A DNA stretch of 64,000 bases from assembly GCF_002874775.1 (NCBI RefSeq), contig NZ_CP020991.1:912918-976917 (forward strand). Direction: 5' to 3'. Below are positions 8,516 to 18,330 of the stretch, one piece after another. Position numbers and translations under genes: made by a program. Position 1 is the stretch's first letter. Every line of letters starts with the position of its first letter. The DNA comes from Monoglobus pectinilyticus (lineage in GTDB: Bacteria; Bacillota; Clostridia; Monoglobales; Monoglobaceae). Under the pieces are notes generated by a model that made no database searches, was not told the DNA's origin, and was given only the letters and a program-made list of their open reading frames with translations.

Positions 8516-8744
8516 CATATACACCGTATATTAGATATTAAATATATAATTATTCTATGATAAATTATATAAAAATTTTATTTATTTTGCTTGATACTAA
8601 TATTCCCCCCAGATTTATTGTACTTTTTCAATTTAAATAATTGCAGCAAAATTTTAAATCATTATTGATTTATTGTCTTCCGTATGTTATATTAAATAGA
8701 AGTTTATAGGAAATATAACCAAATTTATATAAGGAGTGTTATCA

Positions 8745-10274
8745 ATGAGATATGTAATCGGTGTAGACATCGGCACAAGCGGAACTAAAACCGTTTTATT
8801 TGATGAAAAAGGAAACGCTGTATCCAGCTTTTTGGTGGAGTATCCTCTTTATCAACCCAAAATCGGCTGGGCGGAACAAGACCCCGAGGACTGGTGGAAC
8901 GCTACATATACAAGTATAAACAATGTTATAAAACAATCGGGCGTTAACCCTGCAGATATAAAAGGAATAGGTCTTTCCGGACAGATGCACGGACTTGTTA
9001 TGCTTGACAAAGACGGAAACGTTCTGAGAAAATCAATTATTTGGTGCGACCAAAGAACCACAGCAGAAGCAGACGAGCTGACAGAGAAAGTCGGAAAGGA
9101 ACGTCTCGTAGAAATCACCGGCAATCCGGCACTGACAGGATTCACTGCTGCTAAGATACTTTGGGTGCAAAAGAATGAGCCTGAACTCTATGCCAAAACT
9201 GCAAAAATTTTACTTCCTAAGGACTATATACGCTATAAGCTCACCGGCGAATACGCTACTGAAGTATCAGACGCCAGCGGTATGCAGCTTATGGATATCA
9301 AAAACCGCTGTTGGTCCGACGAAGTTTTGGAAAAACTCAATATAGAAAAAAATCTGCTTGGAAAAATGTATGAATCATGCGAGGTAACAGGCAAAGTTCA
9401 TCAGGAAGCGGCAAAACTCACCGGACTTAACGAGGGAACTATCGTTGTCGGCGGCGCCGGAGACCAGGCTGCCGGAGCTGTAGGAAACGGAATTGTTAAA
9501 ACAGGTATTGTTTCCTCCACTATAGGAACATCCGGAGTTGTTTTTGCGCATATGGACAATATTCAAATTGATAAAGAAGGCAGAGTGCACACTCTATGCC
9601 ATGCAGTGCCCGGAAAGTGGCATGTTATGGGAGTAACCCAGGGCGCCGGTTTATCGCTAAAATGGTACAGGGATAATTTCTGCCATGCTGAAATGGACGC
9701 AGCGGACGGCATGGGGGTTGATCCATACTATCTAATGGATAAGCAGGCAGAAAAAATCGCGCCGGGCTGTGAAGGACTTATATACCTTCCGTATTTGATG
9801 GGTGAAAGAAGCCCTCACAATGACCCAAATGCAAAAGGCGTATTTTTTGGGCTTTCAGCAAAGCACACAAAATATGATATGCTCAGAGCTGTCATGGAAG
9901 GCGTATCATACAGCCTGAATGACTGCATGTCTGTTATAAAAGAAATGGGCATAGATGCGTCTGAAGTACGTGCCTCAGGCGGCGGCGGAAAAAGCAAATT
10001 ATGGAGACAAATGCAGGCTGACATGTTCGGCTGTGATATCAACACAATAAATGTGTCAGAAGGTCCGGCTTTGGGAGTTGCTCTTTTAGCAGCAGTAGGA
10101 GCCGGGATTTACAGTAGCGTTCCGGAAGCATGCGAAGCCGCAATCAGCGTTAAAGATACAATGAAACCGATTCAGGAAAATGTTGAGACCTACAAAAACT
10201 ACTTCCCTGTCTACCAAAACATTTATAAGTCATTAAAACCGCAGTTTTCAGCTGCAGCAGATTTAAACAAATAA
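8745..10274 (+). CDS. xylB: Xylulokinase
   Basis: Phosphorylates D-xylulose to xylulose 5-phosphate with ATP, feeding xylose and arabinose into the pentose phosphate pathway. FGGY-family fold: N-terminal phosphate-binding motif GVDIGTSGTKTVLFD, substrate motif SGQMHGLVMLD, IWCDQRT, the second ATPase motif VGGAGDQAAGAVGNGIV, and the C-terminal signature VRASGGGGKSKLWRQMQADM. The ATG at 8745 has AAGGAG eight bases upstream; an in-frame GTG three codons earlier overlaps that site and is less likely. 509 aa, normal for XylB. No isomerase or transporter is adjacent, and it ends in its own terminator. It would consume pentoses released from pectin side chains (inference). Confidence 0.95.
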   Translation: MRYVIGVDIGTSGTKTVLFDEKGNAVSSFLVEYPLYQPKIGWAEQDPEDWWNATYTSINNVIKQSGVNPADIKGIGLSGQMHGLVMLDKDGNVLRKSIIWCDQRTTAEADELTEKVGKERLVEITGNPALTGFTAAKILWVQKNEPELYAKTAKILLPKDYIRYKLTGEYATEVSDASGMQLMDIKNRCWSDEVLEKLNIEKNLLGKMYESCEVTGKVHQEAAKLTGLNEGTIVVGGAGDQAAGAVGNGIVKTGIVSSTIGTSGVVFAHMDNIQIDKEGRVHTLCHAVPGKWHVMGVTQGAGLSLKWYRDNFCHAEMDAADGMGVDPYYLMDKQAEKIAPGCEGLIYLPYLMGERSPHNDPNAKGVFFGLSAKHTKYDMLRAVMEGVSYSLNDCMSVIKEMGIDASEVRASGGGGKSKLWRQMQADMFGCDINTINVSEGPALGVALLAAVGAGIYSSVPEACEAAISVKDTMKPIQENVETYKNYFPVYQNIYKSLKPQFSAAADLNK

Positions 10275-10290
10275 TTCTGAAATAAAAAAT

Positions 10291-10317
10291 GGCTGCCAAA
10301 CTGGCAGCCGTTTTTTA
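10291..10317 (+). terminator. xylB terminator
   Basis: GGCTGCC-AAACT-GGCAGCC stem at 10291-10309 followed by GTTTTTT, 16 bases after the xylB stop. Confidence 0.93.
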
Positions 10318-10340
10318 TGGTACAAACTACATTGAAAAGT

Positions 10341-10383
10341 TTACCCAGGACTGCGCGCCTAACGCGGTCTTTGTGCGACCTAC
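10341..10383 (+). repeat. Repeat-family remnant, copy G
   Basis: Only the 3' part of module Y survives: GGACTGCGCGCCTAACGCGG followed by GTGCGACCTACC. It abuts the truncated end of the IS3 remnant. Confidence 0.65.
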
Positions 10384-10629
10384 CTAAGTAATCTTAAATT
10401 ACCGGTTACGTTTGCGCAGTTCTATTATTTCCTGCTCTTCTGCAGAATGGTTATCTTTTTCGTGAAAAGAGCCGCTAGCTGCTGACTGCTTCAGCCATTT
10501 GTCCAGCAATGAGGTGGCTATATCATATTCACGGCAAATATCACATTTTCGTTTTCCATTATGGTATAGCTGAACTAACTATTGTTTGAATTCATCCGTA
10601 TAGGATCGGAGCTTTCTTCTTTCAATCAT
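10384..10629 (-). pseudogene. IS3-family OrfA transposase remnant
   Basis: Translating the minus strand from the ATG at complement 10627-10629 gives an IS150/IS3-type OrfA (MIERRKLRSYTDEFKQ, then LVQLYHNGKRKCDI, EYDIATSLLDKWLKQS and EEQEIIELRKRN). There are in-frame stops after FKQ (TAG) and after RKRNR (TAA). The reading frame is truncated where a repeat-family remnant begins, and there is no OrfB. It is a dead fragment of an element that recognised DNA through a helix-turn-helix. Confidence 0.85.
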
Positions 10630-10826
10630 CGTAGTTTCTTCTTTTATATTTTCTATTTTACATGACCTTAACTTTTTTGTTTCCTATCCATTATATTCAA
10701 ATATGTCATTTAATATCTGTAACGATTTACTCCTAATCAGAAACAAATTTCTATTAAACAAATCTACACTCTGTCTTTCTTAATCCACAGTTTTTTTTTA
10801 TAACATTTCTCGCTTATCAATTTAAT

Positions 10827-11381
10827 CTATTGAACAGAACTTACATCATATTGCATATATTCCTCTCCGTCCAATGTCTTCCAGCGAAACACTCCGTCCT
10901 CAAAAATCATATAAGAAGTCTTACTGTTTTCTTTGGGTATAGATACGGAACCGGGATTCATATAAATATATCCGCCTTTATCCACACACTTTGGTACATG
11001 TGTATGACCGCAGAGCAAAAACTCTCCCTTTTTTAAATACGGCGGATTATCCTCTCCGAAATGGTGCCCATGAGCGGCATAAATTGTTGTTCCATCCACA
11101 GAAAGCAAAGCATACTCCGCCATTATTGGAAAATTTAAAACCATTTGGTCGACTTCGGTGTCACAATTTCCCCGAACGCACAGCAAATTTTCTGACACGC
11201 CGTTAAGCATAGCGATAACGAGTTTTGGGTCATAACCTTTAGGAAGGTCATTTCTGGGGCCATGGTATAGAATATCTCCCAGGAGCAAAAGCCTATCGGC
11301 TTCCTCTCTGTCAAAGGCTTTCAGGAGCTTACTGCAATAATATTCAGAACCATGAATATCGCTGGCTATCATTAGTTTCAT
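10827..11381 (-). CDS. YfcE/MJ0936-type metallophosphodiesterase
   Basis: Calcineurin-like phosphoesterase of the YfcE class, which hydrolyses phosphodiesters with two bound metal ions in the cytoplasm. Metal ligands: IASDIHG near the N-terminus, LLGDILYHG, VRGNCDTEVD, AHGHHFG and CGHTHVP, all present and in order. The ATG at complement 11379-11381 has AGAAAGG ten bases upstream; a TTG three codons before is too close to that site. 184 aa, full length. The natural substrate is not known. It stands alone between repeat copies. Confidence 0.9.
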   Translation of the reverse strand: MKLMIASDIHGSEYYCSKLLKAFDREEADRLLLLGDILYHGPRNDLPKGYDPKLVIAMLNGVSENLLCVRGNCDTEVDQMVLNFPIMAEYALLSVDGTTIYAAHGHHFGEDNPPYLKKGEFLLCGHTHVPKCVDKGGYIYMNPGSVSIPKENSKTSYMIFEDGVFRWKTLDGEEYMQYDVSSVQ

Positions 11382-11524
11382 ATATATCAAACCTTTCTGT
11401 TTTTATATTTTAAAATAATCTTTAAAACATTTTAGCACAAAGGGTTTAAAAATACAAGAATTAAAGTGCTAACGATTAATTTTTAGTCAACAGCTTTAGT
11501 CATCAGCTAAAAACACAATGTTTT

Positions 11525-11786
11525 AACGAACTTCGGTAGGGCGGCAGAGCCGCCGCGTTAGGTGAGTTATCATCGCACGCTTGCGTGCATATACTATTTT
11601 ACTGTTTTACTATTTTATATTAACTTTTATTTTTTGCATATACCGCGACTGCGCGCCTTACGCAGCGTACTTCGTACGCACATCACAACTAAGTCTGATT
11701 ATTGACATTGTAGGTATATCAATACAAGTCAATTTGTATTACACACACTTTAAAAAAGTGTGGTCACAGCTCTACCGATGCTTGCA
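11525..11786 (+). repeat. Palindromic modular repeat, copy H (Y-X')
   Basis: Termini CGAACTTCGGTAGGG and CTCTACCGATGCTTGC. Interior: hairpin GGCGGC-AGA-GCCGCC, GCGTTAGGTGAG, hairpin GCACGC-TT-GCGTGC, an AT-rich spacer, and CTGCGCGCCTTACGCAG. Then come hairpin GCGTAC-TTC-GTACGC and module X' with ACATTGTAGG and hairpin CACACTTT/AAAGTGTG. The stems differ from other copies but remain complementary. Confidence 0.88.
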
Positions 11787-11807
11787 ATAAACCTAAAATA
11801 TTTATAT

Positions 11808-12023
11808 CTAATTTTTGTTCATAGGTATATTAGGATTGTATTCAAATAAGTCGCTTGGTTTACACTTTAGTATTTGACACATTGCATCTATGTTGCTGTA
11901 TTTTATGGATTTTGTCTCGTTATTCACCATCTTACTAAAGTTTTGATAACTCATGCCTAATTGCTTATACAACCAATATTTTGTATGTCCGCAATTTGTA
12001 AATTTTAAACTATTTAGGTTCAA
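11808..12023 (-). CDS. Small XRE-family regulator
   Basis: 71-residue helix-turn-helix protein of the Cro/CI type in the short single-domain form common in Firmicutes. The recognition region is LYKQLGMSYQNFSKMVNNET, followed by the typical ending IDAMCQILKCKPSDLFEYNP. The likely start is TTG at complement 12021-12023 with GGAAAG 13 bases upstream, somewhat far, so the start is uncertain. The gene is squeezed between repeat copies H and I. Target unknown. Confidence 0.75.
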   Translation of the reverse strand: MNLNSLKFTNCGHTKYWLYKQLGMSYQNFSKMVNNETKSIKYSNIDAMCQILKCKPSDLFEYNPNIPMNKN

Positions 12024-12064
12024 AGAAATAAATCAACTTTCCTATGCAATAAAAATGGTTGTTT

Positions 12065-12310
12065 TAACGAACTTCGGTAGGCTTGCGATAGCAAGCTCGT
12101 TAGGTGAGTTATCATCGCACGCTTGCGTGCATATACTATTTTACTTTTTTATATTAACTTTTATTTTTAATATATACCGCGACTGCGCGCCTTACGCGGC
12201 AGATTTCATCTGCAATGAGTATACATATTAATGACATTGTAGGTACAGCAAAATAAGTTAATACGTATAACACACACCTTTCAGGTGTGGTCACACCTAC
12301 CGAAGCTTGC
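12065..12310 (+). repeat. Palindromic modular repeat, copy I (Y-X')
   Basis: Same architecture as copy H: CGAACTTCGGTAGG, hairpin GGCTTGC-GATA-GCAAGC, CTCGTTAGGTGAG, hairpin GCACGC-TT-GCGTGC, CTGCGCGCCTTACGCGG and hairpin CAGATTTCATCTG. Module X' follows with ACATTGTAGG and hairpin CACACC-TTTCA-GGTGTG, and the terminus is CCTACCGAAGCTTGC. The last stem differs by T-A to C-G exchanges from copy H. Confidence 0.88.
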
Positions 12311-12321
12311 CGCATCATTGG

Positions 12322-12651
12322 CTATTTATTTTTTAACTTGTTAATAAAACCTATAATCAACAATATACTGCTCTCGTCAAGTCCGTTTAATTCTTTTATT
12401 GCTTTTTGCATTAATATTGGATATTCCATTTCTTCATCAAAAAACTCCTTCGGTGTTAATCCAAAATATTCGCAGATATATACAAATTCTTTTATAGACG
12501 GTAAAGTATAACCGGAGGTTATTTTATTTATATATCCCTCACAATGCCATAATTCAAAACTTAATTGCCGCTCAGATAAATTTTTCTCTATTCGCAACTT
12601 GGTTATTCTATCTCTTAAAAATTTTTCATAATCCTTATTTCCCTCATACAT
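12322..12651 (-). CDS. XRE-family regulator
   Basis: 109 aa DNA-binding protein. The N-terminal 70 residues are an XRE helix-turn-helix (LRIEKNLSERQLSFEL, INKITSGYTLPSIKEF, FGLTPKEFFDEE), and the rest is a short helical tail likely used for dimerisation. The pattern matches small phage-like or housekeeping repressors in Clostridia. It begins just upstream of repeat copy I and its stop lies 12 bases past the end of that copy. No operator or target is evident. Confidence 0.85.
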   Translation of the reverse strand: MYEGNKDYEKFLRDRITKLRIEKNLSERQLSFELWHCEGYINKITSGYTLPSIKEFVYICEYFGLTPKEFFDEEMEYPILMQKAIKELNGLDESSILLIIGFINKLKNK

Positions 12652-12863
12652 GGCAATACCTCAAAACTATTTTATATTTTTGTCTCACATAATCATAATA
12701 CAAAAATATAATCAATATATAGACTATTACATTAGATAACCTATAAGTCTATACATTCGGAATTTTCATCTGTAATCCAAATAAAACTGTACAGTTTTAA
12801 GGATTATAAAAAATATAAAACTTCTATAACAAAAAATTTATTTATTATAAAAAATCACAGCAT

Positions 12864-12896
12864 AAAAAAATGACCCGATATATCGGGTCATTTTTA
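12864..12896. terminator. Bidirectional terminator
   Basis: Perfect palindrome TGACCCGATATATCGGGTCA (12871-12890) flanked by A and T runs, just after the stop of the giant pectinesterase on the minus strand. Confidence 0.9.
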
Positions 12897-12906
12897 TTAT
12901 AACTAA

Positions 12907-15900
12907 CTATTTCGTATAGTGAACCGGAGTCCAATCCCCAACATAATCCTCAACGGTTGGAATTTTTTCTGCCACTCCGTTTGGATTATCAGTGCCAACT
13001 GTCAAATCAGTTGTCTCACCTGCATTGTGAACATAGTTTATGAACACTCTAGATAAACTTAATTCACCGCCCATGGTAGCCCAGCTGCCAGGTTTTTCCA
13101 CTCCGTCAAGAGTCGTGTTATTAAAGAACATTGCTGAATTCGCTCCGCCCCAGTTTCTTCCAAAATCACCTTTTGCAAATTTCATACCAGGCATACTATT
13201 CTTCTTAATAGTACAATTATTAAAGAAATATCCCGGATCCGTTACTGATGATGTCTTAGAAGCCGCAATATGACCTCCGCTCTCAACATCTGAATATCCA
13301 TACCAAACAAGGTCGCAGTTATCAAACGCCACACTGTTTCCGCCGAATATATAATCTGTGTTTCCATAGATTTCACATTCTTTGAAATATCCTGTGGAGC
13401 CTGTATACAAAGTATCCTGACTTGATACTATTTTACAACGGTAGAATTCCGAGTTCATGCCCTCAGTAGCTACCGCTGCAGCTCTTTCGGTTGAATTCTT
13501 GGTGGTAACGTCAACGCCGGCTTTTCTCTCAAACATCTTTTCATTCATCTCAACACCGTCTGCCAATTCTTCTTCTGTTACATACTGGTTGAACGTGTTC
13601 TCAAAATCAATGTTCTCAGCCAGGAATCCTGAACCCTTATCTGTTATATAAAGGGTTGGACCCCACTTTGAAGCTACACCCTTAGAAATCTTTGCCGCAG
13701 CATAGTCAGCATTATAGAATCCGCCGTTTAATGAATAATAAACATATCCTATACCGTAATAACTTGTGATAATCGGTCTGTTTGATTCGTCAGCGCTCTT
13801 TAAAGTAATATTGCTTTGGTCGATAATAACCTGACCTTTATATGTTCCCGGGTCAATTACTATTGTAACCGGTTTGTCGCCTTTATCAGCCATCATGCGA
13901 ACTGCAGAAACCGCTTCATTAACGGTTTTATACTCCTTGTCTGCACCTACGTATAATGTATCTGTATACGGAACATCCACGTCGTTCTTTATTAAAAGAA
14001 CATTTTTACTTGGATTCTCTTCACCGCCCGGAAGCTCATAAGAAGTTGATAAGTTTGATATTGTATATCCTGACGGACCTTCCACTACTGTTACATCATA
14101 AACTTCGTTTGTTAATAGTTTTGCGGCAAATGTACCGTCGCTATTTACAGTAACTTCGTCATAAGGCGCTGCTTCGCCCTGTTTTGTGAACGCAATCTTA
14201 ACAGCGTCAAAACCTGTGTATACTTCGTTCTGATTTCTCATATCATCAGAAAATGTTGTATAAAGTGTACCTGTAACCTCAACGTCTTCTATCTTAACAA
14301 ATTTAATATCGTGAGACTGTTCATATCTGTTTTTGTTCACGGTAACTGTGTTTGTTAACGTTGTTGGACAAACGCTGTCTACTCCCTGAACAGATATACT
14401 ATAGGTTTCGCCCTTTGTTAATGTTGCCTCATATGCTTCCGCATAATCAACTGTCACAACATCAGTGTTGTCATTAACATTTGTGAAAACTATTTTAGCA
14501 GCGCTCAGGTCAAGACCTGTGCTGTTTGTTACATTACCGGTAATTGTTTTATCAGGCGTCTCGTCGTAATATTCTATAAAGACAGCATATACGTTTTTAT
14601 TTGAGCCGCCGCCGTAAGTGTAAACCGGTGACAAATCGTCTTTGCTAACATCAGCTGTAACGGTTGAAACTCCCTTATCACATACTGCCGAGCCTATAAC
14701 ATTACCGCTCTGCGAAATATACTGTGTTCTTCCTTCACCGCCGTTTCCGTCAAATACGACTGTTACCGTACAAGATGTTTCAGGAGTAATTTTAACATAT
14801 CTGTTTGTTTGGTTTCCCGAGCCGGCTTTTAAAGATTTAGTAAAGTTATATTCCACTCCGTTAGTGTGTGTATACTTAACATTCTTGTTTCTTTCAAACA
14901 CCTGATTAGGACCAACCTCTGCTACTCCTGCAGCAACGGCTTCCGCACCGTTATTTGCAGAATAAGCTTCTAACGCCTGACTTACTTCAGGGTCGTCAAC
15001 TCTCCAAATAATATCATTAGGAAGGTTAGGATTAGGTGTAGCAGTTGAAACTGAAGGGCTTGCAGATGGCTCCGCAGGGGTCGCTGTCGGCTCTGACGGA
15101 GTCGCATATACAACGCTTACTGTTACATCCTGATCAGGCATAACAAACGATGCGTTAGAAACTGTGATATTGCTTCCGTCTTTTCCTGTAACTGTTATAT
15201 TAGCCACATCGCCTGCATTATTTGGTTTTGTGTTAACAATTACTGTTGCACCGGTTAAAAATTCATACTCGTTCGGCTGTAATGTCGGAGCTGCTGTAGG
15301 ATCTGCTGTTGGAGCCTCTGTTGGCGCAGCTGTTGCGCTTGGCTCTGCTGTCGGTGCTTCTGTTGGTGCAGCTGTCGCGCTCGGTTCTGCTGTCGGAACA
15401 GTTCCTGCTGTAGCTGTCGGCTCTGCCGGAGTGTCACCATCAGGTGTTACCGCAACTCTAACATAGTTGAACGGAATAGGCGAATAAATATATACGTCTG
15501 TACCTGCCGCAATAGCTCCTGCCGTTGTGCCTGATATTGTATTTTTTCCATCCTCTTCTGTGCTGGTTAATACTTCTTCATCTTCACCGTCTGCTCCGGC
15601 TTTTACATATACGCCTCCGTTTCCGTCAGCTCTCATTGTAAACGCTTCAACTGTAACTTTTCCTGTAACAGGCATTACAATTCTGATTGCTCTGTACGAT
15701 GCGTCGCCGTCAGCAAATCCGCTTCCGCGCATTACTATATCATTGTTTAAACCAATCTTTATTGTATTCGATGAATCTGCAAATACCGTTAAACCTTCGT
15801 TGCTGAATATTTCGCCTACTGTTATTTCACTTCCTGTATTATTTTCAAATGTCCATTCATGAACACCATCTATAACATTCTTTACTATATTAGCAGAATA

Positions 15901-18330
15901 TTCAGAATCTTCTGCCAGTACAGCTTCGCTGTCTGCTGTAACAGCTTTTGAAGTTTCTAATGTTCCTGTTCCGCCTTCTACATTCAAAACTGCTTTATGG
16001 CTAACAGGTTCAGGTTTTGGCGTTGCTGTCGCAGCAGCTTCACCGAATTGTGCATTTACTATTGTGTCTGACGCAGGCATTTCAAAGGTGTAATAACCCG
16101 GATTTCCTGATACTTCTGTAACTGTCGTCTCAGGAGATGTAAACACCTTTATACTTTCTGCTGCAAATTCTGCAACCGCTTTAACCGTTACTTTATCTCC
16201 TGCCTTTAATCCATCAAGACTGTCAACCAAATCTTCTGTTTCTGCAGCTGAAACTTCTGCTGCCGCTGCTGATGCTAACGGTTCATATGAATATCCATAC
16301 AGTGTGCCTGTTGTTCCTCTAGCCCACAGCAAATATTCACTGCCTGCACTCAAATCAAAGGTCTGTGTTCCAAATGCGTAGGTCTTTTCATCATTTATTT
16401 CAGGCATTTCCATAACGCCGCTTACCTGGCTATATGAACCGTTATCGTTCTGTGAAAGCTTAATATCCTTACCATCGCCTGCGCTCATAACGTCAGGATC
16501 GCCGTTTGTTACCTGTCTTCTATAATAGATTGTAAACTTTCCGTCTTTTTTAGGCGCTATTATCAGCGCAGTGCTTCCGCTTTGCTCCTGTAAAGGATCT
16601 GAAGGATTTGCCGCCAAACGGACTTGCATATTATGAGTAAACGGTTTTCCGCCTATCATTTTGGTAGCGGGCTCGTTATTTTCAGTATATTCAACTATTG
16701 TTGTTCCAAAAGTTCCGGTAACACTGATATTATCATCATTGGTATATACCGAACCTGCCGCAGACGGCGTATCAACTTTAACTGCAAAATCTGTTGCTCC
16801 TGTCACAGGGGTTTCAGGCGTTGCTGTAGCCGGCGCGTCTGTTGGCTCTGTTGGTTCCACTGTAGGTTTAGAAGGTTCTACTGTTGGTTTTGAAGGCTCT
16901 GCCTGTTTAACTATCTTCAAAGTACCGCCTGTAATACCCTCAGCTACTTTTACTGAATATGTAACGTCCGGATTCTGAGTTGGCATTGCTGTAGGTACAG
17001 CTTCGCTTGTTGCCGTCGGTACAGGTGCAGTTGTAGCTGTTGGTACAGGCAAAGCTGTAGCTGTCGGCACAGGTGCAGCCGTTGCCGATGGTACAGGTGC
17101 AGCTGTTGCCGTTGGTTTAGACGGATCAGCTGTCGGAGCCGGCGAACCTGTTACTGCCGGAGTTGAAGTCGGCTTAGTCGACTCAATATATCCGGCATAG
17201 AAGCTCATTGCTTTTGTTATCTTTGTAGTGTCAAAATTAAACGGAGAAATAGTATCCGCCTTATCTGCCTGTTCCTTTGACATATACCAGCCTACGAATT
17301 CTTTGCCGTCCATTGTCGGATCAGCCGGTCTCTTGGCTGACGACAGATATGTATTTTTTGTTACTGAAACTGACTTATATAATGAAGATCCGTTATAGAA
17401 CTTTACAGTTACTGTGCTTGTCGGCGAGCCGTTACTGCCGCTTCCGCTTCCGCCGTTGCCGCCTATAATTGTGTTATTCGGCTTTGTTTCATCGTTAGGA
17501 TTCACAACATTATCAGTATTTGATTTAACATTTGCATTTGCGGATAAATTAACTACATTTCCCGAAATCTGTGAACCTGTAATTGTAACGTCTCCGCTTG
17601 CCTGACCGGACACTACAACACCTTTAGCAACAATACCGCTCAAAGTGACTCCGCCGGTCTTTATAATTATCAATCCGCCTACATACTCAGGGCCATATGT
17701 TCCTGCCTCTGTTATATACAGCTTTATCATATTGTCTATTATCTTTACAAACTCGGCTCTTGATATATAGTCTTTAGGACGGATTGTACCGTCTTCATAA
17801 CCGCCTATATAACCTGATGATGTCATAACGCCAACATAACCGGTTGCAAAATCAGAAATATTTTGATAGTCTGCATATTGAGTTATTCCGGCATTTGAGT
17901 TCTGCACCTGAAGTCCAAACGCACGAGCCAGCATAGTCATAGCTTCTTCACGCGTCATATAATTATTCGGAGACATTGTTCCGTCACCGTTTCCTGTCAG
18001 AACGCCTGCCTCAACCAATCTGAGTATTGCATCTGAATACCAGTCGCTTGCCGCAACATCCGTAAATGTGTTTGTTGCCTTATTTACGTATCCTATTAAA
18101 TTCTGGGTTACCTGTGCAACTTCACCACGGGTAATCGCATCGTCCGGTCTGAAATATCCGCCGTCGCCTTGTATTACGCCGTTATCTGACCACTTATTAA
18201 TATAACTCTCCGCCCAGTGTCCCTGTGTATCCTGGTACTCAGCAGCCGATACGACAGTGGCCATTCCAAGCGTGGTCATAATCATAGCAATAACTAGTAT
18301 TGCTGATATTCCGCTTCTTAACTTTCTCAT
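12907..18330 (-). CDS. Giant SLH-anchored multidomain pectinesterase (CE8)
   Basis: 1807-residue exported, cell-surface enzyme that should remove methyl esters from pectin. A signal peptide (residues 1-30, ending VVSAAEYQD) is followed by three SLH repeats (about 32-80, 90-140, 155-205), which bind cell-wall polymers. Next come a short beta-repeat stretch, a Gly/Ser linker and an InlB-type beta-grasp repeat (about 305-380). Pro/Thr/Ala-rich spacers separate three beta-rich modules that look like carbohydrate-binding or adhesive domains, then two Cna-B-like units. The CE8 beta-helix occupies about 1465-1807, with catalytic motifs SSQDTLYTG and GNTDYIFGG and an Arg in FGRNW. The gene stands alone with its own terminator. 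Assignment of the central modules is tentative; the ends are secure. Confidence 0.93.
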   Translation of the reverse strand: MRKLRSGISAILVIAMIMTTLGMATVVSAAEYQDTQGHWAESYINKWSDNGVIQGDGGYFRPDDAITRGEVAQVTQNLIGYVNKATNTFTDVAASDWYSDAILRLVEAGVLTGNGDGTMSPNNYMTREEAMTMLARAFGLQVQNSNAGITQYADYQNISDFATGYVGVMTSSGYIGGYEDGTIRPKDYISRAEFVKIIDNMIKLYITEAGTYGPEYVGGLIIIKTGGVTLSGIVAKGVVVSGQASGDVTITGSQISGNVVNLSANANVKSNTDNVVNPNDETKPNNTIIGGNGGSGSGSNGSPTSTVTVKFYNGSSLYKSVSVTKNTYLSSAKRPADPTMDGKEFVGWYMSKEQADKADTISPFNFDTTKITKAMSFYAGYIESTKPTSTPAVTGSPAPTADPSKPTATAAPVPSATAAPVPTATALPVPTATTAPVPTATSEAVPTAMPTQNPDVTYSVKVAEGITGGTLKIVKQAEPSKPTVEPSKPTVEPTEPTDAPATATPETPVTGATDFAVKVDTPSAAGSVYTNDDNISVTGTFGTTIVEYTENNEPATKMIGGKPFTHNMQVRLAANPSDPLQEQSGSTALIIAPKKDGKFTIYYRRQVTNGDPDVMSAGDGKDIKLSQNDNGSYSQVSGVMEMPEINDEKTYAFGTQTFDLSAGSEYLLWARGTTGTLYGYSYEPLASAAAAEVSAAETEDLVDSLDGLKAGDKVTVKAVAEFAAESIKVFTSPETTVTEVSGNPGYYTFEMPASDTIVNAQFGEAAATATPKPEPVSHKAVLNVEGGTGTLETSKAVTADSEAVLAEDSEYSANIVKNVIDGVHEWTFENNTGSEITVGEIFSNEGLTVFADSSNTIKIGLNNDIVMRGSGFADGDASYRAIRIVMPVTGKVTVEAFTMRADGNGGVYVKAGADGEDEEVLTSTEEDGKNTISGTTAGAIAAGTDVYIYSPIPFNYVRVAVTPDGDTPAEPTATAGTVPTAEPSATAAPTEAPTAEPSATAAPTEAPTADPTAAPTLQPNEYEFLTGATVIVNTKPNNAGDVANITVTGKDGSNITVSNASFVMPDQDVTVSVVYATPSEPTATPAEPSASPSVSTATPNPNLPNDIIWRVDDPEVSQALEAYSANNGAEAVAAGVAEVGPNQVFERNKNVKYTHTNGVEYNFTKSLKAGSGNQTNRYVKITPETSCTVTVVFDGNGGEGRTQYISQSGNVIGSAVCDKGVSTVTADVSKDDLSPVYTYGGGSNKNVYAVFIEYYDETPDKTITGNVTNSTGLDLSAAKIVFTNVNDNTDVVTVDYAEAYEATLTKGETYSISVQGVDSVCPTTLTNTVTVNKNRYEQSHDIKFVKIEDVEVTGTLYTTFSDDMRNQNEVYTGFDAVKIAFTKQGEAAPYDEVTVNSDGTFAAKLLTNEVYDVTVVEGPSGYTISNLSTSYELPGGEENPSKNVLLIKNDVDVPYTDTLYVGADKEYKTVNEAVSAVRMMADKGDKPVTIVIDPGTYKGQVIIDQSNITLKSADESNRPIITSYYGIGYVYYSLNGGFYNADYAAAKISKGVASKWGPTLYITDKGSGFLAENIDFENTFNQYVTEEELADGVEMNEKMFERKAGVDVTTKNSTERAAAVATEGMNSEFYRCKIVSSQDTLYTGSTGYFKECEIYGNTDYIFGGNSVAFDNCDLVWYGYSDVESGGHIAASKTSSVTDPGYFFNNCTIKKNSMPGMKFAKGDFGRNWGGANSAMFFNNTTLDGVEKPGSWATMGGELSLSRVFINYVHNAGETTDLTVGTDNPNGVAEKIPTVEDYVGDWTPVHYTK

